From Acanthochlamys bracteata (Eukaryota; Streptophyta; Magnoliopsida; Pandanales; Velloziaceae): a stretch of DNA of 64,000 nucleotides. Made by a program: the position numbers and the translations under genes. Where the stretch lies: assembly GCA_019914995.1 (NCBI GenBank), contig CM034128.1:8558501-8622500 (forward strand), in the 5' to 3' direction. Shown piece by piece: positions 52,393-62,250 of this stretch. The notes below the pieces were generated by a model. It saw only the letters and a list, made by a program, of their open reading frames with translations. It made no database searches and had not been told where the DNA came from. The first letter of the stretch is position 1, and every line of letters starts with the position of its first letter.

Positions 52393-53313
52393 TGAGCAAA
52401 TTAGTTCAATATTAAATAAAAATAAAATTTAAAAAAATTATATATTAGAAAATTTTTGATGTATTAGATTAAATTTGTGTACCGGATTAAACTTTTTAAT
52501 GTATGGATTTAACCCTTTAGATTTCTTATTTTGGATAGCTTTTTGATATTTGTATTTTTCAAATAATAATATTAGAGTCGATGATTTAGTCGGAATTTGA
52601 CGCATATAGTAATTTTTGCTGACAGTATGTAAGTAGGTTAATAACGGTATGACTCACATAAATTTTCGTAAGGTGTAAGTTCGGAGCAAGTTGAGCTTTG
52701 ATGGCTGGTTATTAGTTGCGTAGAAACAGTGCGCATAAGAACAACCAATGTATGTTATGTTCTAACTGGTATTGCAATAAGCAAGTTAAAACAGCGTGAC
52801 TCAGTTGGATTTTTGTAAGGTGTGAGTGAAAATTCGAAGCAAACTGAGTTCTGATTTCTGGCTATTAATTATGTAGGAGTGGTGCGCAGGCGAACGACCG
52901 ATGCATATTATAATAGTTTTAGCTGGTAATATGATGAGTATGTTAGAGCAGCGTAATTTATATAAGCTTTCAAAAAATACGAGCGAAAATTCAGAACAAG
53001 TTAGACTCTGATGGCTGGTTCTTAGTGTGCAGTAACGTAATTATGAGCCAAGTTATTAGAATTTTGAACGATCGACATATTTGATTGACGATAGGATATT
53101 TGAACGAGAAGAAAATGGATGATTCAATTTTGAGGTAGAAATTATTAGATTAGAAATAAATGAATTAGTATCATATTAAATATAAAAAAATTAAAAGAAA
53201 TATTAGAGAGTTTAATAATATATTGATTTTAGGAAAGAATTTTCTAAAGTATGCAGTGAATCCTTCAAGTTCTTTATTTTGATTAGCTTCTCTAGTGTTT
53301 ATCTCTCCGATAG
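52393..53313 (+). mobile_element. TRIM-like LTR-kin fossil, copy 3
   Basis: Same family as 6499-7807 and 23614-24850. Terminal repeats lie at about 52393-52566 and 53155-53313, both with a GAATTAGTATC/AAATTAGTTC start and a CTTTATTTTGATTAGCTTCT/CTTATTTTGGATAGCTTTTT block. Inside the first is a worn primer-site region, then three tandem ~150 bp units with anchors near 52660, 52805 and 52960 (TTTTTGTAAGGTGTGAG type). No coding sequence. The two terminal repeats are well diverged, so the insertion is old. Confidence 0.6.
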
Positions 53314-54097
53314 AACAACCTTTTTTTTGAAGCCTTATCTGACAACGTCTAACTTAAAAGTTTTCTTTATCAGCATCTGCTTCTGAAGAACACAAAACAT
53401 TATGTGGATTAACGATTGTTATTTAGCAAGTATTAGGACATAGAGGATCCTCAGAATCGTTATCGCGTATTGGTTCCTGTATAGGAAGCCTTCGTGTTAC
53501 TTCCATTGTTCGTTTCCAAGAGTATACGATCGAGAAAGAAGAAACATGGGAAACCATGTGATCATGGTCCCTTAATTAATTTTGTTTGTAGCTCACCTGT
53601 CATTTTCATTATTTCATATCATCAGTACTTTCGTACAACATACACGGTGGTTCGTTGAGCGTTCTTTCAATATTATTTTTCAAAATTTTATTTTATATTT
53701 TTTAATATATATTGTATAAATATATAAAAAATTTATTTAAAAATTTTAAAAATTTAAAAAAAAATTTTGTAATAAAATCTTTTTATTATATATTATTATT
53801 ATTTTTTTTAGAAGTAAAAAAATAAAAATATTTTAAATTTTAAAAATTTTATTTTATAAACAATTCCGCACACATAATAATAGCTCTAATCTTATTGACA
53901 TGAACATTATTACTACGCGCAGAAAGAGTGAAGATTTTTTGTAAAAATCAATGACTTTTTCCCGTGAGATAGACTTAACAGAAAGACATTGCAAAATTTA
54001 CATCAAAATGTTTCTGTATTTCTTTGATTTTAGCAAGAAAGTACAAAATTGTTCGAAACAGGCAATATCCGACGTTAGGCATGCTACAGTTGATTTC
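53314..54097. other. Spacer with an M1 MITE copy
   Basis: No gene. An AT-rich M1 family MITE lies at about 53658-53880. A stretch near 53550 (ACATGGGAAACCATGTGATC) recurs near 62858 as CATGGGAAACCATGTGATC, one of several signs that this end of the window has been locally duplicated. Confidence 0.4.
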
Positions 54098-54366
54098 TCA
54101 TAGCCTTCTCAACGGCTAAGTGATTGAAACAAAAGCAGCTTCCTTGCACCGTAACCTCCATACCGCCGTTGATAATCGGAGTTGAACTCGATCCTAACAC
54201 TATTTAGCATGGTCTGGAACAATGGGTGCTTCATATATGACACAGGCAGAACGAAGCCAACGTACACAGCGAAGTGGCCTTTAGGCACATGATTTACTGC
54301 ATGATCCCTTCAGTGATCGGCAGAAGCTTTCCTTGGCTTGAACTGTTGATGGCAATCGGATCCCAT
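54098..54366 (-). pseudogene. SAUR pseudogene, near full length
   Basis: Decayed copy of the intact SAUR at 59755-60042. The conserved string VNHVPKGHFAVYVG is readable, as are SYMKHPLFQ and the last codons before TGA. Against its relative it has a lost base right after the start (ATGGGATCCGATTG against ATGGGGATTCGATTG), a further frame change before VNHVPKGHF, a gap after YVG where TQKHF should be, and frame shifts in the EEEFGFDYQHGG region. About 200 bases of upstream sequence match too (54500-54680 with 60280-60440), so the whole locus was duplicated rather than a transcript copied. Confidence 0.8.
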
Positions 54367-56116
54367 TTTAGTAAGGATGAACGAAAAGATGTAAAGCTCT
54401 TAAGAAAAGAAGCATAGAACCTTCAGAACAGGAGTCAGCTTTTGGTGTTTTGCTGCTTGTGATAAAGTTATTTAACCTGGTGCCAAGTTTAGAAAGTTAC
54501 CTTTCTTTCTTTTCAAAGAGCGAGCTAGTTGCCAACATGGTGTTGCAGTTTCAAGATAAGGAAGGGGACCTCCTACTCTACTGGAATTAATGACTTCTGA
54601 CAGATCGTGAATGCAAAAGTTAATTTAGTCGTTCCCTTCTTTCGCGTTAAGTAGGACCGCTATTCAGATTCATTTGCCTTAAAAGGATACGGTATAGATG
54701 CTAGCTAGTGAAAAAATTTTCTGTATTGAAATTTATTTGGAAAAGTTGCTACCATATAGGCTGTTTTCATTTGAGCTGGATGTAAGTATTAAAAATTAAA
54801 TTATTATAAATAGTGCTCTCGAAAAATAAATTTAATTTTTATATTTTTTTAAAAAACAGTGAGTTGAAAGTATTTTTTGTATTCTTAGTATAGATAAAAA
54901 GTGAACTGGAAAAAAAGCTGAGTTATAAGTTTGAAAATAACGCACCCAATAATGATAGTTGACATATATATAGTATGGGCTTTTGGTATGCATGTTAATA
55001 TGTTAGCCATTTGTCTCTTGATATTGTCAATATGCCTTTACATGTATACCAGTCTTATCCCTGTGAACTACAAGCCCTTTTAAAGACTAGATATCTTTAT
55101 ATCTTTATGCATTTAAAGATTCTAGAGGTGTGTTTTGGAGTGCGTTTCTTTTTTTTTTTAATTTTATATTTTAATATATATTTTATAAATATTTAAAAAT
55201 TTAAAAAATATAAAAAAAATTTTACGTAACAAAATTTTATATTACATATTTTTATTATTTTTTAAAAATATAAAATAAAATTTATTTTTTAAAAAATAAA
55301 AATATTTTTATTTTAAAAAAATTTTATTTTATAAATACTTCTGAACGCTATGAAGACCATAACAATAGCTCTTGACTTGAAGTATAGGGACAATGGTATA
55401 TAGTTATAACCTTTAACTAGTGTAGGATGCCTATTGCTAGCTGAAAACATGTATAAAATCTGTAATCCAGCAACGTAAAAGTTCACAAACATGTACCAAA
55501 AGCCACTCAACGAAGTAGCACTGCTTTGGATTCCTGTCAGGACATTAAAGTCTGAATCTATTTTCTGCATTACTATTTCTCATTATTGAAGGTTTTACTT
55601 TGGAAACTAGCTAGAGCTTTGATTAGGTTTCTGACACCAGGGAGTATCATTATAAATGTTGCTCGACAGAATTTATACATAATGTCTGTGACTCTCCATT
55701 CAAACGAACCGTGCTCATGTGAATATATTTTTTCTAAATATAAGTAATTGTTGCCTATACAACAATTAATTCGAGTCATATCACTCCTAAGTTAAAAATC
55801 TCTTTTAAATGATGCAAGTAGACTGTACAAAAAATTCCACCAGGGCACGCCCTGATAGCAAAACTCTGGCATGATTTACCAGGAAAGTTATGAGTACGCT
55901 CTTTTGAGCTAAAAATAAATTATTATAAATATTCTTATTATTATAAATAAATTTAATTTTAGAAAGGTGAGTTGAAAATATTTTTTTATATTTTTGTGTG
56001 CAGCTCAAAAATGAAGTAAAAATAACTTTTTTTTGAAAAAAAGTGAGGTGTAAGGTTGAAAAAAATACACCCTTCATGTTACCGATTTTATAAGTAATAA
56101 CATAAACAGAGGCTTA
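54367..56116. other. Upstream region of the SAUR pseudogene with an M1 MITE
   Basis: No gene. The stretch 54500-55560 is a diverged parallel of 60280-60830 upstream of the intact SAUR: AAGATAAGGAAGGGGACCTC in both, a GAATATGTCAGCTATTTGTC-like block, TAGCTCTTGACTTG/TTGCTCTTGACATAG, and CATCAACGTAAAAGATTGAC/CCAGCAACGTAAAAGTTCAC. The MITE at 55128-55350 interrupts this homology. From 55560 on nothing is recognised. Confidence 0.5.
55128..55350 (+). mobile_element. M1 family MITE inserted in a SAUR upstream region
   Basis: AT-rich block with edges near GGTGTGTTTTGGAGTGCG and TACTTCTGAACGC. It is absent from the parallel upstream region of the intact SAUR (about 60655-60695), so that paralogue shows an empty site. 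It shares the interior TTTTACGTAACAAAATTTTA and TATTTTTATTATTTTTTAAA blocks with the copies near 53658 and 61255. Confidence 0.55.
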
Positions 56117-56712
56117 GGCCCTGTTTGGCTGTGCTTTTATCGGACTTTAAGTCCGAAAAAGTATTAAAATAGAGGAAGCAAAGCGTTTGATACGCCGCTT
56201 TTAGCCAACAATGCGACTTTGAATAGTAGAAAATAAAAAACTTGAATCGGCTTTTCAAAGCAAAAGCCGCCGCGGGCTTTTCTCGCTGGATCTGTGGAAT
56301 ATCTATTTTGTCCAGATAACTTAGCACAAATTACAAACATATATATATTCCCAACCGAATTCATTTCTTCATATTTCTCTCATTTTTCGTTTTGCTTCAC
56401 TGTTCGCTCCGCTCTCGCGATTTCGCTCCTTCTCCTGGCGATGTTCTCCTTCCGCTACATCCTATCAATCCCGCTTTTTTTTTTTTTGCCCGCCCAGATT
56501 TTTTCTCAAATCTCCACAATCAATTCTCTCTCTCTCATTCAACCAACGGTGAACGGGCGCGCGGTGGTGGCGCTAATGTTCGATCCTTTCCCTCCCGCAT
56601 CGCCGCAGCCGAGATGTCGCCGCTTCTTCTATTCACGGCGACGTTACTAGCCAACGCCACCGATCCGCTTGCGATTCTTCTATTCACGGTTGCATCTACT
56701 TGCCGCAATCGG

Positions 56713-57130
56713 GATTTTGATTCAAGTCAGATTGTTGTAGCCGGGAGCTCACGACGGAACTTCATATAAAGTAGTGCCGTGATGGCTCAAGACTAACCGC
56801 TAAACGGCTCCATGGCCATGTGTTGACGGAGAAGCGATTCAGAGTGAAATGGCCCCGGTTAGCGCAGCCGCCATCCCAACCTTGTGCCACCCATGGGTTT
56901 TGTGTAGTGGAGGACGAGCGGCTTCTGATCTATATAAATATGCCAAATGGTGCTCTATCCACAAATCTTGGTGATACTAGTTCGGTGCTTGACTGGTCTG
57001 CTAGGCTCCGAATTGCCATTAGTGCTTGCCCAGGTGGGCTTGCTCGCTCCATCACTACCGGCAGATGCCTTACCTTCATCGTAGTTTTGCCTCTGCCGCA
57101 GTCCTCCTAGATGAGGACAATGAACATGGA
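56713..57130 (+). pseudogene. Captured fragment of a BIR3-type inactive LRR receptor kinase
   Basis: Pieces of the kinase-like domain of BIR1/BIR3-class LRR receptor-like proteins are readable in order across several frames: an N-lobe piece like DGSRLTAKRL, a middle piece RFRVKWPRLAQ, then FCVVEDERLLIYINMPNGAL, VLDWSARLRIAI and PYLHRSFASAAVLLDEDNE. Frame changes separate them, so it encodes no working domain. The parent's extracellular LRRs and membrane segment are absent. It lies inside the 56117-58486 element. Confidence 0.75.
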
Positions 57131-57136
57131 GTTGCG

Positions 57137-57667
57137 GTGCTGGTTTTTGTATATCTCTTTAGCTCGGGCTACCTACCTCATGGTTGTGATCATCATTAAG
57201 AAACACGTAACATTTCACCGTGTTGAGTACGCCCGTCGATCTTTAGTAGTTATCTTCATCATCCTCCTCCCCTCGCCGTTGTAATTCAAGAAGAAGTTTC
57301 TCTAGCACGAAGAAGAAGGAATCATTCCCTGCCTTAGTACACCCACCTGAATTAATACCGGAGCGTAGCAAGCCAACACCGCATGCAACACTAGCTACAG
57401 AAATCTCTAGCACGAAGAAGAAGGAATCATCCTCTATCTTTAGTTTCCTGCTTATCTAATATGTTCAAGCCGCCGGAGAGAGGCGAAGACTACTCGATTC
57501 TGCAAGCACTAATTAGCATCAACATGCTCATTCTCTTCTTCGCTACTATCCGTGGAGCTCCAGGCACATTGACGGCGATCGACAACATAGGCAAGATCGG
57601 TGAATCGCTCCGCTACCCCAAATGCAGCATCAGCACGTTCATATCTCTCATTAGTATCTGGAACTAA
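57137..57667 (+). pseudogene. Captured fragment of an NFD4-like nodulin/MFS transporter
   Basis: A membrane-segment piece followed by KKHVTFHRVEYARRSLVVIF, then a broken loop region, then a longer open piece at 57461-57667 starting MFKPPERGEDYSILQALIS. This continues with a hydrophobic segment, GTLTAIDNIGKIGESLRYP and STFISLISIWN, the conserved start of the second MFS half in NUCLEAR FUSION DEFECTIVE 4-like proteins. It ends abruptly at ISIWN, where the parent would run on. Stops and frame changes lie in the first part. It begins within a few bases of the kinase fragment. Confidence 0.8.
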
Positions 57668-58489
57668 ATGGCGGTGGTAAAGATCTTGATGCTGTAGTGA
57701 AAGATGAAGATGAAAGCGAGATGAAGGAGAAGAAGAATGAGAACGGGACGTAAAACAAAGTTTGGAACTAACTATGATTGATTAGCTAGCTAATTAATTT
57801 ATATAGTGGAAATTTAAGGTATAGTTAGCAGTGATCTTGAATATACTTAATCACAAAGGAGTTTGTTGCTTGAAATAGTTCAATCATGTCAGACTCGTTA
57901 ATTTAGGCCTGTTTAGACCAAAAAAATACAGCATAGTAAAATATTTACTAAATTTATAGATATTTAAATACATATCAAAATTATTTACTAATTTATAACA
58001 ATAATACTAAATTTATAAACTAATATAAATTTTTTTAATAATTACTTAAATACATTTTTTCAAATTTAATATTATAATAATAATTATATAATCAATATTA
58101 TTCAATTAATTATTGATTGATATTAATAATATAAGTTATTAATAAATTTATAAACATTAATATAAATAATTATTTATATAATTTTTACATAATAACATTA
58201 TTAAATTTAAAAAATATATAATATATAAAAGTTAAATTCATAATATATCAATTACCATATATTTAGGAATATTTTAGTCATTATATATCTCATATAAAAA
58301 TAAGCTTAAGTTTAGCCAAACACTTCATTCAGCTTTCAGCCTTAGAAAGCACGATACAGTAAAAATTTATCTAAACATTTTTCAGCATAAAGCTGCTTTT
58401 ACAGCAAAAGTTCTACAGCCGCTTACAGCACTCTAAAGCAGCTTTACTTCAAAAGCACAAAAGTTTCAGCACATCCAAACAGGGCCTTA

Positions 58490-59141
58490 CTCTTGGCATA
58501 GAACTCTAAAATCTTCAGTTTTATGTAGGAGATTTTGGAGCAGTTGACTTCTTCATATATGAAACAAAAACAGTAAATACAATATCATATATAGATATAT
58601 AATTGGTAGAAATTATTGATCTTCTGGCACCAGTGCATTATGATAGTTATAAATGTTGCTTAGACTTTTGTTGATTGCAGAATGCAAATGGTCAGTCAAT
58701 CCAAATGAATTTCCTTTTGAAGGCTCAGTGATAGTTTTGCAGGAATTCATTTGGATGTAAATAAGGTCATAGCAACCTGCTAAGAGTACTATAACCAATC
58801 ACATATGCAAAACTGTTTGCTTCAAAATGTAAGTAGACTGTACAGATTCCAGTAGGCAGTGCAATACAAAACTTTGCATTTTGCCAGAAATGTACATGTT
58901 ACTGAATTTGAAAGCCATTACTAACAAACACTTCATCTTGGCATAGAACTCTAAGGCATCTGCTTAGGGGTGGCAAAATCCAAATTCTTCAGCTTTGTGT
59001 AGGAGATTTTTGAACAAAGGCTGCTTCAGATATGATCCTGGTACTACAAACCGTTTCTGTGCTTCTCCAGTGTATATGGCAAAGTGGCCTTCTGGACTAT
59101 CAGCAGCAGCAACTAACGACTTGTGATTCCTGAAAGAGTGC
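58490..59141 (-). pseudogene. SAUR fragments (two partial copies)
   Basis: On the minus strand, 58970-59140 reads SPEGHFAIYTGEAQKRFVV, then SYLKQPLFKNLLHKAEEFGF, the core of a SAUR protein. Frame is then lost after CHP and no start codon lies upstream in frame. A second, shorter echo lies at 58500-58560 (YMKKST then APKSPT, with GTAGGAGATTTTGGAG shared on the DNA level). The sequence CTTGGCATAGAACTCTAA occurs at both 58492 and 58934, so this is a local duplication whose inner copy carries the 58620-58930 spacer. Neither piece can make a full protein. Confidence 0.7.
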
Positions 59142-59754
59142 TGTCAAGCAAAGGACTTGAGACATGAACAAAAAGGACTGTTATACTTGATATAACTAAG
59201 AAGATTTTTCTTAGCAGCTTTCGTTTGCATGAACAAGAATTCTATGGCTGGGTTTTCCCATGTGAAGATGTTAGCGTCTGGGAGCTCAAGCCACGAAATC
59301 CAGCACCATACTGGATTTGTCTTTAGCACGTATTCAAATCTGTATTTCTTCAGTAAAGTTGATAATGTACGACCCTGCATCTCATGCTTTTCTGTGCGAA
59401 AACATATATTCATCCTTTCAGTGAAACTCTATTTGATAAATCTCACTAATCATCATACTCACATAGTGCAACCATTGAATAATCAACTGCAGCTTTCACC
59501 GGGTGACGCTTGCCGATTTTTATTTTGTTATTATGAATCGACATTGTGATCTGTTATCTGAAGCCATTTCCAGCAATGTCAATCATGACTTGTTATCCTT
59601 CTTGGAGAAGATACATGGGAGGTATACACATACTGGAAGATTTGAAAAGGTTCATCAGTATATATGTATTTGCTAGATCAAACTTTACATCGAATTTTTG
59701 TTTACAAAATTGATAGGAACCGGCATTATCGAAAAAGGCGAGCTACATGATTTC
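59142..59754. other. Spacer with a locally duplicated segment
   Basis: No gene recognised. 59225-59410 has a diverged copy at 63388-63580: both contain TTCCCATGTGAAGATG and ATCCAGCACCATACTGGA and a GTATTTCTTCAGTAAAGTTG-like end. The minus-strand open frame of 89 codons across it has no known domain, and the second copy does not keep it. Confidence 0.5.
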
Positions 59755-60042
59755 TCACAGCCCTCTCAATTGTGAAGTTATTGAAACAAAAGCATCTTCC
59801 TTGCAGGGAACCGTGATGCCACCATGTTGATAATCGAAGCCAAATTCTTCTTCTGCGCTACTCAGCACGTTTTGGAACAATGGATGCTTGAGATAAGACA
59901 GAGGAACAACAAAGTGTTTCTGTGTCTCCCCAACATACACAACAAAGTGGCCTTTAGGCACATGATTTACAAAATGATCCCTTTGCAATGATCGACGGAA
60001 GATTTCCTTAGCTTGAACTATAGATGGCAATCGAATCCCCAT
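59755..60042 (-). CDS. SAUR-like auxin-responsive protein (95 aa, intact)
   Basis: Small auxin up RNA family protein; many members promote cell expansion by inhibiting PP2C.D phosphatases and so keeping the plasma-membrane proton pump active. The start is the ATG at 60042 giving MGIRLPSIVQAKEIFRRS, the usual SAUR N-terminus; the frame stays open 18 codons upstream but those are not family-like. The SAUR domain covers about residues 27-81: VPKGHFVVYVG, HFVVPLSYLKHPLFQ, EEEFGFDYQHGGITVPC. No intron, as usual for SAURs. Matching upstream sequence in the dead copy at 54098 hints at an old shared promoter. Whether this copy is auxin-regulated cannot be told. Confidence 0.92.
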   Translation of the reverse strand: MGIRLPSIVQAKEIFRRSLQRDHFVNHVPKGHFVVYVGETQKHFVVPLSYLKHPLFQNVLSSAEEEFGFDYQHGGITVPCKEDAFVSITSQLRGL

Positions 60043-60961
60043 GTCAATAAGGGTGAATGAATAGATGCAAAGCTTTGAATAAAAGAAGCTCAACAACGTT
60101 CGGAAGAGTATAAAACTTTCTGAAGATCAGTAAACATTTTCTGTCTTTGCTGGAAGAAATGTGAAGCCCGTAGCAAGTATATATAGATAGGCAAAAGCTG
60201 GTAATAGTGGTAGTGGTTTCTTACTAAATAATGATAAAACCTGGTGTTAATTTTTGAACATTATCTTAGTTTCTTTGAAAGAGATCGTTCCCAACAGTGT
60301 CTTGCAGTTTGAAGATAAGGAAGGGGACCTCTTGCTACGCTAGAGTTAATAAGTTATAGCAGGTCATGAGTGAATGTCCTTCCCTAATTTCGCATCAAGT
60401 AGGACCCCTTGATTCATGTTTGTGTGCCTTGCAATTTGAGATAGATCCTAGCTAGCTAGAAATGTTTTTTTTGTTGTATTGTATGAAATTTATTCTGAAT
60501 ACAATGTAATGATATATACAGCAAGGGCTTTGATCTGCATGTGAATATGTCAGCTATTTGTCCATCAATAATGTTATAACACAAAAACAAGATTTGCCTT
60601 TCTCAATTATGTTGCCTGCTTCATCTATGTAAGCTATGTCAAGTTTCCATCATATTTTTGTGCATCTAAAGATTAGATGGATAAGAGCCGTTGCTCTTGA
60701 CATAGCAAAATGTGAAGCATAATGCTGTACTAGGAACTGTTAGGTATATTATTATATCAAAGAAGCTGAATACATGTATAAAAGTTTCCGTCATCAACGT
60801 AAAAGATTGACAAACACATGTAAGTTTTTCGTCCTTTTTCTAGATATGTAAGAAAGATATAGCATTGCTCGTTTATATGATCAGTCCTTATGTTAGTCGT
60901 AGTGGATTTAGATTGCTGTCAATACCACATACAAGGAAATACTCTGATTTCAGGTCATTAG

Positions 60962-61190
60962 TGCTTTTGGGATTGATTATGAAATGTAGCTTTTCTAAAA
61001 TGAAAAATATTTTTATTCTTTTGAAAAACGAAATTTATTTTTTTATTTTAAAAAAATAATAAAAATATGCAATAAAAAGATCTCATTACGTAGAATTTTT
61101 CTACACTTACTAAATTTTTAAATAAATTTTCTAAATACTTATAAAATATGTATTGAAAAACGTAAATAAAAAATTAAAAAAAAGTGTTGG
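60962..61190 (-). mobile_element. M1 family MITE, inverted copy
   Basis: Reverse-complement relative of 61255-61510. The block AAAAAGATCTCATTACGTAG here answers CTACGTAGTGAGATCTTTTT there, and ATACTTATAAAATATGTATT answers AATACATAGTTTATAAGTAT. Length is about 230 bp, without coding capacity. The two copies stand tail to tail about 65 bp apart. Confidence 0.55.
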
Positions 61191-61254
61191 GAAAAAGCTA
61201 AAATAAACTCCCTTGAGCCTACACTCTACATGCTACTAGTCACATTATCAAGAG

Positions 61255-61510
61255 CGTGTTTGGGATTGCATTCCAAACACTGTTTTTCAATTTTTTTCTA
61301 TTTCATGTTTTTTAATACATAGTTTATAAGTATTTAGAAAATTTATTTAAAATTTTAAAAAATATAGAAAAACTCTACGTAGTGAGATCTTTTTATTGCA
61401 TATTTTTATTATTTTTTTGAAAGTAAAAAAATAGAGCTCGTTTTTCAAAAAAGATAAAAATATCTTCTATTTTAGAAAATGCTCTACTTTATAAGTAATT
61501 CCAAACGCAC
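61255..61510 (+). mobile_element. M1 family MITE with readable inverted ends
   Basis: Best-preserved member. Left end GTGTTTGGGATTGC, right end (complement) GTGCGTTTGGAATTAC. The interior is AT-rich with TACGTAGTGAGATC in the middle. These ends resemble hAT-type MITEs, but no clean 8 bp duplication is visible, so the superfamily is not settled. Confidence 0.55.
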
Positions 61511-61702
61511 CCCAACTGGTTTCGGATAGTTTGTCAAAACTTTTCATTTCATTTCATTTTTTTATTATAACTTTTTATTTTTTAATAAATCTTCTAAAGT
61601 ATTTTTATTTTTTTAATATATATATATATATATATATATTGTACGTCGTAAAATCTTTGGATACATACTTTTTATTATTTTTTGAGATTAAAAAAACTAA
61701 GT

Positions 61703-62250
61703 TTGTGATAGTTTGAGAGAAAGATGTGATTGAAGGATATAAGTTTTTCTTGTCTCATTGATATGAAGATTACAGTATATATACAGCATGTGAGCAAGAT
61801 GAGAAAGAAAATCTACTATCGATCTTGCCCCAATTATGTTGCAGAATATTTTCTTTCAATTATGCCATAGAATCATCAACTAAGGAAACAAATGTGATTG
61901 ACATTGATTATGCAATTCTCCTATTATGCCCCCTCAAGATGGTGTCCTTTGGAAGTAACCAATTTTGGCCCGAAGATCATTTAGTTGTTGATGAGAAAGT
62001 GGCTTCGTTAGTGCATCAGCTACTTGATCATTGGAGGAGACGAGGAAGACACTGAATATCACCATGTTGTACTTTTTCTCGAAAGAAGTGGAAGTCTACT
62101 GCAATATGCTTCGTACGAGAGTGAAAAACAGAATTTGTGCAAAGGTATGTGGCTCAATATTATCACAGTAGACTGTAGGTGTTGTAGGTAGTGTGACTCC
62201 TCACTCTTGCAGCAAAGATTGGATCCAAATGACCTGCCTCAAAAAGCCTC
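61703..62250 (-). mobile_element. Ty1/copia retrotransposon 3' fragment (fossil)
   Basis: On the minus strand from about 62240 down: the end of the RNase H region of a copia polyprotein, recognisable by [36 protein letters not shown] and ADALTKPLSHQQLNDL, followed by a purine tract GAGGGGGCA at about 61928-61936 and an LTR remnant of about 220 bp (61703-61926) with a TATATATACTG promoter-like motif. Everything upstream (gag, protease, integrase, most of reverse transcriptase) and the 5' LTR are missing. It is broken, with several breaks in this short piece, so it is old. Confidence 0.8.

Larger units (their letters stand above)
56117..58486. mobile_element. PIF/Harbinger-like element carrying host gene fragments
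   Basis: Left end GGCCCTGTTTGGCTGTGCT and right end (complement) GGCCCTGTTTGGATGTGCT match at 18 of 19 bases. TTA lies outside both (56114-56116, 58487-58489), the PIF/Harbinger target duplication. The 2,370 bp body has no transposase. It carries a receptor-kinase fragment (about 56713-57130), directly followed by a transporter fragment (about 57137-57667), then an AT-rich 3' part. A second possible left end GGCCTGTTTAGACC at 57906, also preceded by TTA, means the right end could belong to a smaller 581 bp MITE. The longer reading is preferred because its ends match better. Confidence 0.6.
60043..61702. other. Upstream region of the intact SAUR with clustered MITEs
   Basis: No gene. 60280-60830 parallels the flank of the SAUR pseudogene. 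An inverted M1 MITE lies at about 60962-61190 and a direct one at about 61255-61510. A further A/T-rich piece at 61550-61700 contains a (TA)n run near 61616-61640. The candidate leader of the SAUR gene lies just above 60042. Confidence 0.5.

Noticed and set aside
57461-57667. Open frame at 57461-57667 as a real transporter gene
   Set aside because: It holds only the start of the second MFS half, stops abruptly, and lies inside a transposon next to a broken kinase fragment.
58676-58760. Small inverted repeat TCCAAATGAATTTCC / GGAATTCATTTGGA
   Set aside because: The stem is only about 14 bp, common by chance in AT-rich DNA, with no other feature.
59144-59413. 89-codon minus-strand open frame as a gene
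   Set aside because: No known domain, and its duplicated copy at 63388-63580 does not preserve the frame.
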